A stretch of 40,948 bases of DNA, taken from positions 1 through 40,948 of the forward strand of contig NZ_VTUZ01000065.1 of the NCBI RefSeq assembly GCF_008369935.1, given 5' to 3'. A program made the translations under genes and the position numbers. Below the pieces are notes generated by a model that had not been told where the DNA came from, did not search any database, and saw nothing but the letters and a program-made list of their open reading frames with translations. Below, piece after piece: positions 7,313 to 14,617 of this stretch (the first letter of the stretch is position 1; each line of letters begins with the position of its first letter). The DNA comes from Paraburkholderia panacisoli (GTDB taxonomy: Bacteria > Pseudomonadota > Gammaproteobacteria > Burkholderiales > Burkholderiaceae).

Positions 7313-8890
7313 ATGAAACTCACCGGTAATCTGTTAATTGGTGCGCAGGAAGTGTCAGCGACGGGCGGCACCATGAAGGCGCTTAATCCAGCGACGAATG
7401 TCGAGATTGAACCGCACTTTGCACTTGGCGGAATTGAAGACGTTGATCGCGCAGCACAACTCGCCGACGCTGCATTCGATAGCTACAACCGCACGAGCCT
7501 CCCGGAACGTGCCGAGTTCCTTGAGCGAATCGCCGACGGCCTCGACGTCATCACGCCGGAACTCGCGCAGCGCGCGTCACTCGAAACCGGCCTGCCGGTC
7601 GCTCAACTCGAAGGAGAAGCAGCAAAGTCGGCGGTCCAGTTTCGTCAGTTCGCGACCGTCGTCCGTCAGGGGCGCTTCCGCCAGGCAACGATCGATCCTG
7701 CCCAGCCGGAACGTCAACCGCGTGCACGGGTGGATCATCGGATGCAGAAGATCGCACTGGGCCCGGTCGCGATCTTTGGCGCAAGCAATTTTCCGATTTC
7801 GTATTCGGTCGCGGGCGGCGACACTGCGTCGGCGCTGGCCGCCGGCTGCCCCGTCATTTTGAAAGCGCACAACGGGCATCCCGGCGCATCAGAACTGATG
7901 GGGCGGGTGATCCAGCAGGCCGTGAGAGATTCGGGGCTGCATGAGGGTGTGTTTTCTCTGGTGCGAGGTGGTGGTAATGAGATCGGTGAGGCGTTGGTCG
8001 ATCATCCGCTCATCAAAGGCGTGACCTTTACGGGCTCCGAAGGCGGGGGAATGGCGCTATTCCGCCGCGCGCAGCAACGTCCGGATCCGATACCGGTCTT
8101 CAGCGAAATGACGAGCGTCAATCCGACTTTCGTGTTGCCGGCTGCGCTCGCTGCGCGTGGTGGCACTATTGGCGATGGTTTTACCGAACGCATGCTCGTT
8201 ACCGTCGGTCAGGCGTGCCTGAAACCCGCCATCCTGCTCGCTATCGACGGGCCGGGCTATCTCGAACTGAAGGAGGCGATGATCTCCCGCGTCGAAGCGA
8301 TGCAAGCGCGCACGATGCTGACGCCTGGCATCAACGCGGCGTATCGGAAGAACGTGGAGCGTCAGAGCAACGCAGGGGCAAAGCGAATCGCAGCGGGTGG
8401 GGATCCGCAAGGTGTGTGGGACGGTCAATCGGTTCTTTTCGAGGCCGACGGCGCGCGCATGCTCGAGAGTCCTTCATTGTCGGAGGAGGTTTTCGGACCT
8501 GCTGCACTGCTTGTGCGGGTAAAGGACCAGGAGCAACTGACCGCCATCGCGAGACAGTTTCGCGGCCAGCTCTCGGCAACGATGCAAATCGATCCCGCAG
8601 ATCACCCACTCGCTGCCCGCCTGCTGCCCCTTCTCGAACGTCGCACGGGGCGCATCGTCGTCAATGCGTTCGCGCATCCGCAAGAGGTTTCATACGCATC
8701 GATTCACGGCGGTCCTTTCCCTGCCACGTCGGATAGCCGCTTTACTTCTGTTGGCATGAGTGCGATTGAGCGCTTCCTGCGACCTGTCTGCTATCAGGGT
8801 TTTCCGGACGAGCTGCTGCCGGAGGCCTTGCAGCATGACAATCCTCGCGGCATCTGGCGTCTCACCGATGGCGAGTTGTCCAAAGCCTGA
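7313..8890 (+). CDS. Aldehyde dehydrogenase, 2-oxoglutarate-semialdehyde type
   Basis: A 525-residue NAD(P)-dependent aldehyde dehydrogenase of the alpha-ketoglutaric-semialdehyde (KGSADH) group. Cofactor motif FGASNFPISYSVAGGDTASA is at residues 155-174, FTGSEGGG at 239-246, the general base Glu265 in VFSEMTSVNP, and the nucleophile Cys302 in VGQACLKPA. The usual sequence in this group is GQFCTNPG, so the segment around the nucleophile diverges. Members oxidise 2,5-dioxopentanoate to 2-oxoglutarate in sugar-acid and hydroxyproline breakdown. Immediately downstream of the cysteine hydrolase and upstream of the HxlR regulator, it probably oxidises an aldehyde from, or reacting with, that enzyme's product; the substrate is not known. 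Confidence 0.88.
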   Translation: MKLTGNLLIGAQEVSATGGTMKALNPATNVEIEPHFALGGIEDVDRAAQLADAAFDSYNRTSLPERAEFLERIADGLDVITPELAQRASLETGLPVAQLEGEAAKSAVQFRQFATVVRQGRFRQATIDPAQPERQPRARVDHRMQKIALGPVAIFGASNFPISYSVAGGDTASALAAGCPVILKAHNGHPGASELMGRVIQQAVRDSGLHEGVFSLVRGGGNEIGEALVDHPLIKGVTFTGSEGGGMALFRRAQQRPDPIPVFSEMTSVNPTFVLPAALAARGGTIGDGFTERMLVTVGQACLKPAILLAIDGPGYLELKEAMISRVEAMQARTMLTPGINAAYRKNVERQSNAGAKRIAAGGDPQGVWDGQSVLFEADGARMLESPSLSEEVFGPAALLVRVKDQEQLTAIARQFRGQLSATMQIDPADHPLAARLLPLLERRTGRIVVNAFAHPQEVSYASIHGGPFPATSDSRFTSVGMSAIERFLRPVCYQGFPDELLPEALQHDNPRGIWRLTDGELSKA

Positions 8891-8990
8891 TCGGCGGTCA
8901 GCTTGAAAGTACCGTGACAGGAGCCCGTGATCCGCGCGTGTCCCGAAGTCACGAGTTCCTCGCGCGCGAGTTGCGGCGCGATCGGGTGCT

Positions 8991-9012
8991 ATCATTAATA
9001 TGATTACCATAC
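8991..9012 (-). promoter_or_regulatory. Putative HxlR operator before its own gene
   Basis: ATCAT-TAAT-ATGAT (8991-9004) is a perfect inverted repeat. The minus-strand reading GTATGGTAATCATATTAAT (9012 to 8994) matches 14 of 19 positions with the element at 6537-6555. It lies about 33-54 bases upstream of the regulator's ATG, as expected for autoregulation. Confidence 0.52.
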
Positions 9013-9044
9013 TGACAAGCGTTGCGATTTCGATGGAGGTTTGA

Positions 9045-9551
9045 ATGACTGCATTGCCCGAGATGAGCGATACGCTGTGCCCGGTCGCGCGGTCTCAGGC
9101 TGTTATCGGCGACCGCTGGGCTGTGCTGATCGTGCGCGAACTGTTCATGGGCAATCGAAGGTTCGACAGCCTGCTGGCGCAGTCGCAGGCGACACCGCAG
9201 ATGCTCTCGTCTCGCCTCAAACGGCTCGAAGCAGACGGCATGATCGAGCGCAAGCGCTACATGGAAAAGCCCACTCGTTACGAATACGAACTCACGGAGA
9301 TGGGCCGAGCGTTCTACCCCGTCATCCTGGCGCTGCGCGAATGGGGCGAGACATGGTGCAAGTCACGGGGCGAGGACATCGCGGTGCGCTATAAGCATCT
9401 CACCTGTGGCCACGATGCCGGCATTGGTACTGTTTGCCAGGCCTGTGGTGAACCATTGCGGCGCGAAGATCTAAAGCCCGAATTGAGCGCTTCTTACGCG
9501 CAGGAGCGCGCGGCACGTCAGGACGCAGTGAAAACCGTTAAGCCTGCGTGA
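9045..9551 (+). CDS. HxlR family transcriptional regulator
   Basis: A 168-residue winged-helix regulator with the HxlR signature: CPVARSQAVIGDRWAVLIVRELF (residues 12-34), RFDSLLAQSQATPQMLSSRLKRLEADGMIERK and the wing YEYELTEMG. The N-terminal Cys12 is at the place of redox/electrophile-sensing cysteines in this family. The C-terminus has CGH and CQACG pairs (about residues 125-148) that may bind zinc. The ATG is preceded by GGAGG at 6 bases. It likely controls the two upstream genes and itself through the shared AT-rich elements at 6537 and 8994; whether it represses or activates cannot be told. Confidence 0.9.
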   Translation: MTALPEMSDTLCPVARSQAVIGDRWAVLIVRELFMGNRRFDSLLAQSQATPQMLSSRLKRLEADGMIERKRYMEKPTRYEYELTEMGRAFYPVILALREWGETWCKSRGEDIAVRYKHLTCGHDAGIGTVCQACGEPLRREDLKPELSASYAQERAARQDAVKTVKPA

Positions 9552-10064
9552 TTCATACGCAGTACGTGACTGATTCCACACGCTCGATTGACACAATTCC
9601 CGGGGGGTAGGGCCAGAGTGGCACGAAAAATCTGCTGGTACGTCGGAGCGCATGCAACGATGGCGACCAGTTAGTCAACCGCGCAATGACTGGCCTGTCA
9701 TGGCGTCGAAGATCCTTGTCGCTATGCCCAGCTTGCCAATCGGCGCGTCGAGCAATGCGTCGAGTTGACGGTCGAAGTAGTCCTCGACCGCTTTCTCAGA
9801 GCGGGCGGGTGTGTTGACCGTGCCGATTCGCGCTTGTCGAAACGACCGGCCCGCCAGGGAGGTCGCAGAGGGCGACAATTGGCGTATTGGCGCTTACGCG
9901 CATCGCGGCGTCGGCGTGCTGCCCGCGAATCCATGCCGGGACAAGGTCACGTGCCGGCAGAACTCATGTTACGGGCCCTGGCCATGAGCGATGGATCGAG
10001 GCCAGCATGCCCTCTGGAACGAGGTCCCATATCTACTGGTCGAGCGGTTGCTGCCCCGTTTTAA
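9552..10064. other. Gap without a recognised gene
   Basis: This is over 500 bases between hxlR and the operator of the hydroxyproline genes. Small frames on both strands (for example 9675-9878 minus, with VEDYFDRQLDALLDAPIGKLG) have no ribosome site and match no family I know. It could be a decayed gene; no IS end or repeat was recognised. Confidence 0.45.
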
Positions 10065-10084
10065 CTGGTTCTAAATTAGTCCAA
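10065..10084. promoter_or_regulatory. Putative GntR operator before the cis-3-hydroxyproline dehydratase genes
   Basis: TGGTTCTAAATTAGTCCA (10066-10083) matches 13 of 18 positions with 14537-14554 before the pyrroline-2-carboxylate reductase gene. It also resembles the sites at 11983-12002 and 14390-14406. TGG...CCA ends fit FadR-subfamily operators. It lies about 155 bases upstream of the first dehydratase gene. Confidence 0.55.
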
Positions 10085-10238
10085 ATAAGTGCGAATACAC
10101 TTGAATTTTGCGGGTGCACCGGGGAAAAACGGGGATAAGTGGGCTAGATAAAAACCAGTATGGACGTAATTTATTTCCAGTTGTACATTTCACCCTAACG
10201 TTCCGGCGGGCGTGCCCGTAACTTATGAGGAATCTCAG

Positions 10239-11486
10239 ATGTTGCAGTTGAGCGAACGCGACAAAGCGATGTTGAACGGCGATTTTGGCGTAGGACCAGC
10301 ACGTGCGATGCGCATCGTTACACGGACTGCTGATGTGATGTCCGCGCCGAGTCTCATCGACATTACATCTGCGCACATTGATGGTTGCCTTTACCACGGG
10401 CAAACAAGCCTCGATTTCGTCGAATTCTTTGTCGCCGCAGGTGCCAAAGTCGCAGTTCTGACCACGTTAAACGTTGGTTCGCTTGACCTGATTCATCCCG
10501 AGCTTTATCACGGCGACCGCTCGATTCAGCGCGACGCACAAAGGCTGATGGACGCGCACCTGCTCCTGGGCTGCGAGTCGAGCTTCACGTGCGCGCCATA
10601 TCAGTTGAAAAACCGGCCCGTGAAAGGTGAACAAATCGCCTGGGCCGAGTCGAATGCAATCGTCTTTGCCAATTCGGTGCTTGGCGCGAGAACCAGCCGT
10701 TATGGAGACTTTCTCGACCTGGCCGCGGCTATTACAGGCCGTGCACCGTATGCTGGCTTACACGTCGAAGAGAATCGCGCAGGACAGATTGTCTTCGAGG
10801 TTGAAGACTTCTCGCGCATGGCCTCCCGCGACATCTACTTCGCAGCGCTTGGTCTCCTCGTTGGCAAAGTAGCGGGCGCGATTGTCCCGATTATCATTGG
10901 ATTGCCGCCCGACACGACCGAAGACGAGCTGAAGGCGCTGGGCGCGGCTGCCGCATCGAGCGGCGCAGTAGCGCTCTTTCACGCGGTCGGCGTAACGCCG
11001 GAGGCGCCTACGCTCGAGGCTGCCTTGCAGAACAAGGCCCCGCTGAAGAAGGTCGATGTTTCCCTTGCGGAACTCAATGACATTCGCAACACGCTCAACA
11101 ATGGGCGCGAGGGCGACGAACTCGTCGCTGTTTCGCTCGGTACGCCTCACTTCTCTCTTGCAGAATTTGATCGACTGGCTAGCCTCCTCGATGCCTTTGA
11201 GGGCAAGCCCAGGTCCGACTTTTATGTGAACACGAGCCGGTTCATCCTCTGGGAGCTCGAGGAAACTGGCCTCGCTCGCAAATTCGAGGAACGAGGCATC
11301 CAGATTGTCGTCGATACGTGCACGTACATCACGCCAGTCATGAAGAAGCTGACCGGACTGGTCATGACCAATTCCGGCAAATGGGCATCTTACGCGCCGG
11401 CAAACATCGGCGTAAGCGTTGCGTACGGAAGTATGAGCGAGTGCGTGCAGTCGGCTTTCGAAGGGAAGGTGCGTTTCAATGGTTAA
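10239..11486 (+). CDS. Aconitase X large subunit; probable cis-3-hydroxy-L-proline dehydratase
   Basis: A 415-residue protein of the AcnX catalytic family (formerly DUF521). It has LYHGQTSLDFVEFF (about 51-64), GCESSFTCAPYQ (Cys112, Cys118), HVEENRAG, DTCTYITPVM (Cys361) and TNSGKWASYAPANIG...SECVQ (Cys402). Conserved Cys residues hold the Fe-S cluster in this family. Type I bacterial AcnX with a separate small subunit dehydrates cis-3-hydroxy-L-proline to delta1-pyrroline-2-carboxylate (established for other bacteria). The pyrroline-2-carboxylate reductase nearby supports this. ATG 10239 was chosen for GAGGA at 8 bases; a GTG at 10212 is possible. It overlaps the small subunit by 8 bases. 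Confidence 0.88.
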   Translation: MLQLSERDKAMLNGDFGVGPARAMRIVTRTADVMSAPSLIDITSAHIDGCLYHGQTSLDFVEFFVAAGAKVAVLTTLNVGSLDLIHPELYHGDRSIQRDAQRLMDAHLLLGCESSFTCAPYQLKNRPVKGEQIAWAESNAIVFANSVLGARTSRYGDFLDLAAAITGRAPYAGLHVEENRAGQIVFEVEDFSRMASRDIYFAALGLLVGKVAGAIVPIIIGLPPDTTEDELKALGAAAASSGAVALFHAVGVTPEAPTLEAALQNKAPLKKVDVSLAELNDIRNTLNNGREGDELVAVSLGTPHFSLAEFDRLASLLDAFEGKPRSDFYVNTSRFILWELEETGLARKFEERGIQIVVDTCTYITPVMKKLTGLVMTNSGKWASYAPANIGVSVAYGSMSECVQSAFEGKVRFNG

Positions 11487-11967
11487 GAGTTCTGAAGTTT
11501 CCGTTCCGGAAAACGCCGAAGTGGCAAAGACGGGTTCCATCCTGGTCGGCGATGTTCTGGTGTCCGGCACAGCGAACGCTGAGAGAATTGTGCTTGAGAA
11601 GCCTTTGAGCTTCTGGGGTGGGTATGACTCGAACGTCGGAAAAATCATTGACCGCACACACCCGCAGGTCGGAGAGACTCTGGCAGGGAAAATCATGGTC
11701 ATGGCTCACGCCAAGGGTTCTAGTTCCAGCAGTAGCGTGCTCGCCGAAGCGATTCGCAATGGCACAGGACCCGCTGGCATCGTCCTGAGGGAGCGCGACC
11801 TCATTATCTCGATTGGCGCCATCGTCGCCGTCGAGTTATACAACCTCGCTGTCCCTGTCGTGTGTCTGACGCCGTCTGCCTTCGACCAGGTCATTGCCTC
11901 GCGAGGGTCGATTCGCATTGAAGCCGGTGAAGGAATCAACGGCGCAAGGGTCTTTTTCACAGACTAG
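11479..11967 (+). CDS. Aconitase X small (swivel) subunit; cis-3-hydroxy-L-proline dehydratase
   Basis: A 162-residue protein of the AcnX swivelling-domain family (DUF126). Typical stretches are EKPLSFWGGYDSNVGKIIDRTHPQ (residues 40-63, in part) and the serine run KGSSSSSSVLAEAIRNGTGPA, whose serines (81-86) form part of the active site in the family. It starts inside the end of the large subunit gene, so translational coupling should give equal amounts of the two chains. No gene follows on the same transcript except possibly the binding protein 170 bases later, which has its own putative operator. Confidence 0.88.
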   Translation: MVKSSEVSVPENAEVAKTGSILVGDVLVSGTANAERIVLEKPLSFWGGYDSNVGKIIDRTHPQVGETLAGKIMVMAHAKGSSSSSSVLAEAIRNGTGPAGIVLRERDLIISIGAIVAVELYNLAVPVVCLTPSAFDQVIASRGSIRIEAGEGINGARVFFTD

Positions 11968-11980
11968 AGAGGTTTGAGCG

Positions 11981-12004
11981 ATTGGTTCGAAAGTACGATC
12001 CAAT
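11981..12004. promoter_or_regulatory. Putative GntR operator before the ABC binding-protein gene
   Basis: ATTGGTTCG-AAAGTA-CGATCCAAT is an inverted repeat with 8 of 9 arm positions paired. The inner TGGTTCG...GATCCA resembles the sites before the AcnX, reductase and regulator genes but is two bases longer. Confidence 0.52.
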
Positions 12005-12137
12005 AAAATAGTTAATTAGTACTGCAATATAAGCTGTGCTCAATCAGCTGTTGCTTGTGCGTCGCAATGGCAGGAAATCGAGGTTTTTGTTGACCAACAG
12101 GGCTCGCGGGAATGCGGGCGTTAGACAAGGAAGCATC

Positions 12138-13250
12138 ATGAATCTCAAAGCTGCAATCGCTACGTTCGCACTCGGTGGTCTCTCAATGGCGGCTCACGCC
12201 GACCAGATTGTAAAAATCGCAATTTCCGGCCCTCTGACCGGTCCGCAAGCAGTGAGCGGGAAGGACGACGAAAACGGTCTTCGTATGGCTATCGATCAGC
12301 TCAACCAGAAGCCGATTAAGGTGAACGGCCAGGCAGTGAAGTTCCAGATGCTGTCGGAAGATGATCAAGCTGATCCGAAGACCGGTGTCCAGGTAGCGCA
12401 GCGCCTCATCGACCAACAGCCGACAGCTTTCCTCGGCCCGCAGAACTCGGGGGTGGCTATTCCTGTGTCGCGCCTGACGAGTGCAGCCAAAGTCCCGATG
12501 CTGACGGTTGCGTCGAACCCGCAGCTCACCAAGCTGGGGAACGACAATATCTTCCGCACGGGAGCAAGCGATTCCGTACTGGGCTCGTCGATGGCAACGT
12601 TCGCCGTTGAAAAGCTGCACGCAAAGACCGCAGCCGTCATCGATGACCGAACCGCTTACGGTCAGGGCCTGGCCGACGAGTTCATCGAAAAGGCGAAGTC
12701 GCTTGGACTGCAGGTGGTCGACCGCGAGTACACGAGCTCGCAGGCGACGGGCTTCCTAGGCATTCTGACGACGATCAAGGGCAAGAACCCCGACGTCATC
12801 TTCTTCGGTGGCTACGTCCCGCAAGGCGCACCGATGGCGAAACAGATGATCGCTCGCGGCGTGCGCGCCAAGCTGCTCGGCGGCGACGGCATCTGCGCGG
12901 ACGACATGGCAAAGGTTGCCGGTGCAGCAGCAACCAACGTCTACTGCTCGATGAGTGGTGCGGGTCTGGACGGCACTCCGGAGGGCCGCAACTACATCGC
13001 GCGCTACAAGGCGAAGTTCAATACCGAGCCGCAAGCCTACGGCATCACGTACTACGACGGAATGCTGCTGCTAGCGAACGTAATCTCGGAGGCGCAGACT
13101 ACTGACCCGGCCAAGCTGGTCCAGGCGCTGCGCAACGCCAATTTCAAGGGCGTCGCTGCGACCTACACGTTCGACAAAGCGGGCGACCTGAATAACGCGC
13201 CGACGACCGTGTTCACTTACAAGGACGGTCAAATGGTTGCGGTCAATTAA
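12138..13250 (+). CDS. Periplasmic branched-chain-amino-acid-type ABC binding protein
   Basis: A 370-residue type I periplasmic binding protein (LivJ/LivK family, Peripla_BP_6). It has the signal peptide MNLKAAIATFALGGLSMAAHA (cut before DQIVKIA), then IAISGPLTGPQAVSGKDDENGLRMA, LIDQQPTAFLGPQNSGVAIPVSR and AYGQGLADEFIEKAKSLG. ATG 12138 follows AAGGAAGC closely. The place inside a cis-3-hydroxyproline cluster suggests it binds hydroxyproline or proline. The permease and most ATPase genes that should follow are missing; only a broken LivF tail remains at 13331-13503. It is therefore an orphan receptor unless it docks with another Liv-type transporter. Confidence 0.9.
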   Translation: MNLKAAIATFALGGLSMAAHADQIVKIAISGPLTGPQAVSGKDDENGLRMAIDQLNQKPIKVNGQAVKFQMLSEDDQADPKTGVQVAQRLIDQQPTAFLGPQNSGVAIPVSRLTSAAKVPMLTVASNPQLTKLGNDNIFRTGASDSVLGSSMATFAVEKLHAKTAAVIDDRTAYGQGLADEFIEKAKSLGLQVVDREYTSSQATGFLGILTTIKGKNPDVIFFGGYVPQGAPMAKQMIARGVRAKLLGGDGICADDMAKVAGAAATNVYCSMSGAGLDGTPEGRNYIARYKAKFNTEPQAYGITYYDGMLLLANVISEAQTTDPAKLVQALRNANFKGVAATYTFDKAGDLNNAPTTVFTYKDGQMVAVN

Positions 13251-13265
13251 CCCTCCTTGCATCAA

Positions 13266-13295
13266 TCGGATGGCTCGGAAGCCCGAGCCATCCGA
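13266..13295 (+). terminator. Hairpin after the binding-protein gene
   Basis: A 13-bp perfect stem (TCGGATGGCTCGG / CCGAGCCATCCGA) with an AAGC loop lies 15 bases after the stop codon. No T-run follows. In Liv operons such a stem commonly separates the highly expressed binding protein from the permease genes. Confidence 0.6.
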
Positions 13296-13330
13296 AGCAG
13301 CAATGCGCCGGTCGCGGAGGTTTAAAGGGG

Positions 13331-13503
13331 CGAACTTTGCCCGTTGAGGGCCTCACGGTTCTGCTCGTCGAACAAAACGCACGTCTTGCACGGCAGGCGG
13401 CCAATCGCGGGATGTGATGGACGCGGGCACCGTCACCATGTCAGGTGACGCGAAGGTCATGCCGGATGACCCAGCGGTACGTGCCCCCTACTTGGGTGAA
13501 TGA
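13331..13503 (+). pseudogene. livF remnant: C-terminal end of a branched-chain amino acid ABC ATPase
   Basis: The frame from 13331 reads RTLPVEGLTVLLVEQNARLA, RQAANRG and then runs into a stop. The +1 frame continues at once as DVMDAGTVTMSGDAKVMPDD, PAVRAPYLGE and ends at TGA 13503. Together they give the standard LivF C-terminus (VLLVEQNA ... RGYVMDAG ... AYLGE). A single deleted base at about 13412 explains the frame change. Everything upstream, including Walker A/B and all permease genes, is absent: only 80 bases separate it from the binding-protein stop. It shows that a complete Liv-type transporter once stood here. Confidence 0.85.
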
Positions 13504-13616
13504 GCCGGGCGAGGCCCAGCCAGTGGAGACACCGTTTGCGCGCCTCTTTTGCCTTACTTCAACATGGGGTGTCAGGGCGGAGCGCCCGTCTATCGAACAG
13601 ACGGCCACCGCCTTCG

Positions 13617-14366
13617 TTAGGCCGGAGTAATGTCTCTCTTCACGCGCTGGATGTGCTGCTCAACGTAAAACGCTGCGGCGTCTGCGTCGCCCGTCACAAT
13701 CGCTTCGTATATGAGTCGATGCTCCGCAACATAGAGGCGGATACGTTGTGGGTCGAAGATGCCGTCGTCCTTGATTCGCTTCCAAAGCGACTGGTCCATC
13801 GTTTCAGCAATCTCGCCCGCCAGTTTCACGAGCAGCGCATCGCCAGTCATTTGCGCAAGCTGGCGATGGAAAAGGCGGTCACTGTTGTTCCAGAGCGCAC
13901 GCTGCTCAGGGTCAGAGACGTCCGTAAGCGTTTCCATTTGCGAGAGGTAGTGCTCAGCCAACTTGTCGCGTTTTTTGTGAGCCGCCGCTCGCCGGGCTAT
14001 CGCCGGTTCAAGAATCAGGCGGACATCAAGCGTGGCGGACGGACTGTAGTCGGGCTGAATTGCTCCATCGAGGCTTTCCTCGGTCGTCCCGACGCCTTTG
14101 GAGAGTAGATCAGGCGCATTGGTCGCGACGTAGGTGCCGGAATTTCTCCGGGTCACGACGAGGCCTTCGTTTTGCAGGGCGCCGATGGCCTCGCGTACCG
14201 CGGGACGGCCTACGCCGAAAAGCGACGCCAGTTCTCGCTCCGAGGGCAGGCGTGCATCGGGCATAAACCGTCCAGAGCGAATTTCCGCGCGGATTTTCTC
14301 CGAGACTTGCTCGTAAATCTGAAGCGGGCGGAAGTTGCGAGGCAACTCGAGTAAGGCGGATGCCAT
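13617..14366 (-). CDS. FadR-subfamily GntR regulator of the hydroxyproline genes
   Basis: A 249-residue protein with an N-terminal winged helix (IYEQVSEKIRAEIRSGRFMPDARLPSERELASLFGVGRPAVREAIGALQNEGLV, shown in part as SERELASLFGVGR) and a C-terminal FCD ligand domain with DVRLILEPAIARRAA, LFHRQLAQMTGD and AEHRLIYEAIVTGD. FCD regulators bind small carboxylates through a metal. ATG 14366 is preferred: an upstream ATG (14429) would put the TGGTTTCAAATATACCA operator (14390-14406) inside the gene. It is divergent from the reductase gene and probably represses it, itself, the binding-protein gene and the dehydratase genes in the absence of hydroxyproline or pyrroline-2-carboxylate. Confidence 0.9.
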   Translation of the reverse strand: MASALLELPRNFRPLQIYEQVSEKIRAEIRSGRFMPDARLPSERELASLFGVGRPAVREAIGALQNEGLVVTRRNSGTYVATNAPDLLSKGVGTTEESLDGAIQPDYSPSATLDVRLILEPAIARRAAAHKKRDKLAEHYLSQMETLTDVSDPEQRALWNNSDRLFHRQLAQMTGDALLVKLAGEIAETMDQSLWKRIKDDGIFDPQRIRLYVAEHRLIYEAIVTGDADAAAFYVEQHIQRVKRDITPA

Positions 14367-14389
14367 GTTGAAAGCCGAGTGATATTGGG

Positions 14390-14406
14390 TGGTTTCAAAT
14401 ATACCA
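14390..14406. promoter_or_regulatory. Putative GntR operator in the regulator's own promoter
   Basis: TGGTTTCAAATATACCA has TGGT/ACCA ends in inverted symmetry and lies 24 bases upstream of the chosen start. It resembles the sites at 10066, 11983 and 14537. Confidence 0.55.
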
Positions 14407-14527
14407 CTTTCATCACAATTTGCGACCACAGCGATGCCGCAACCCTATCAAGGGTCTTCCCTCCAGAGCATGTGGGTCAATAAGATGACCAAAAATTATG
14501 TTCGATTTTGTTTGTGGCTTGTATTGG

Positions 14528-14554
14528 AACCAAAATTGGTTTAAATTCGGTCCA
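14528..14554. promoter_or_regulatory. Putative GntR operator before the reductase gene
   Basis: Two overlapping symmetrical elements are present: AACCAA-AA-TTGGTT (14528-14541) and TGGTTTAAATTCGGTCCA (14537-14554). The latter matches 13 of 18 positions with the site before the dehydratase genes. They lie 64 bases and more upstream of the reductase ATG. Confidence 0.55.
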
Positions 14555-14617
14555 TCGGGATCTCGGCAAGAGCCCTCCGTGTCCACCGCGAATTTTCAAC
14601 CTTTCCGTGGGAACAGC

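Noticed and set aside
9675..9878. Minus-strand 67-codon frame with VEDYFDRQLDALLDAPIGKLG
   Set aside because: No ribosome site, no known family; reported only as part of the unexplained gap.
10758..11702. Minus-strand 314-codon frame antisense to the AcnX genes
   Set aside because: Both plus-strand frames match a known two-subunit enzyme; the antisense frame has no domain or ribosome site.
13500..14108. Plus-strand frame antisense to the GntR gene
   Set aside because: It lies opposite a clear FadR-type regulator and starts within the LivF remnant; a shadow frame.
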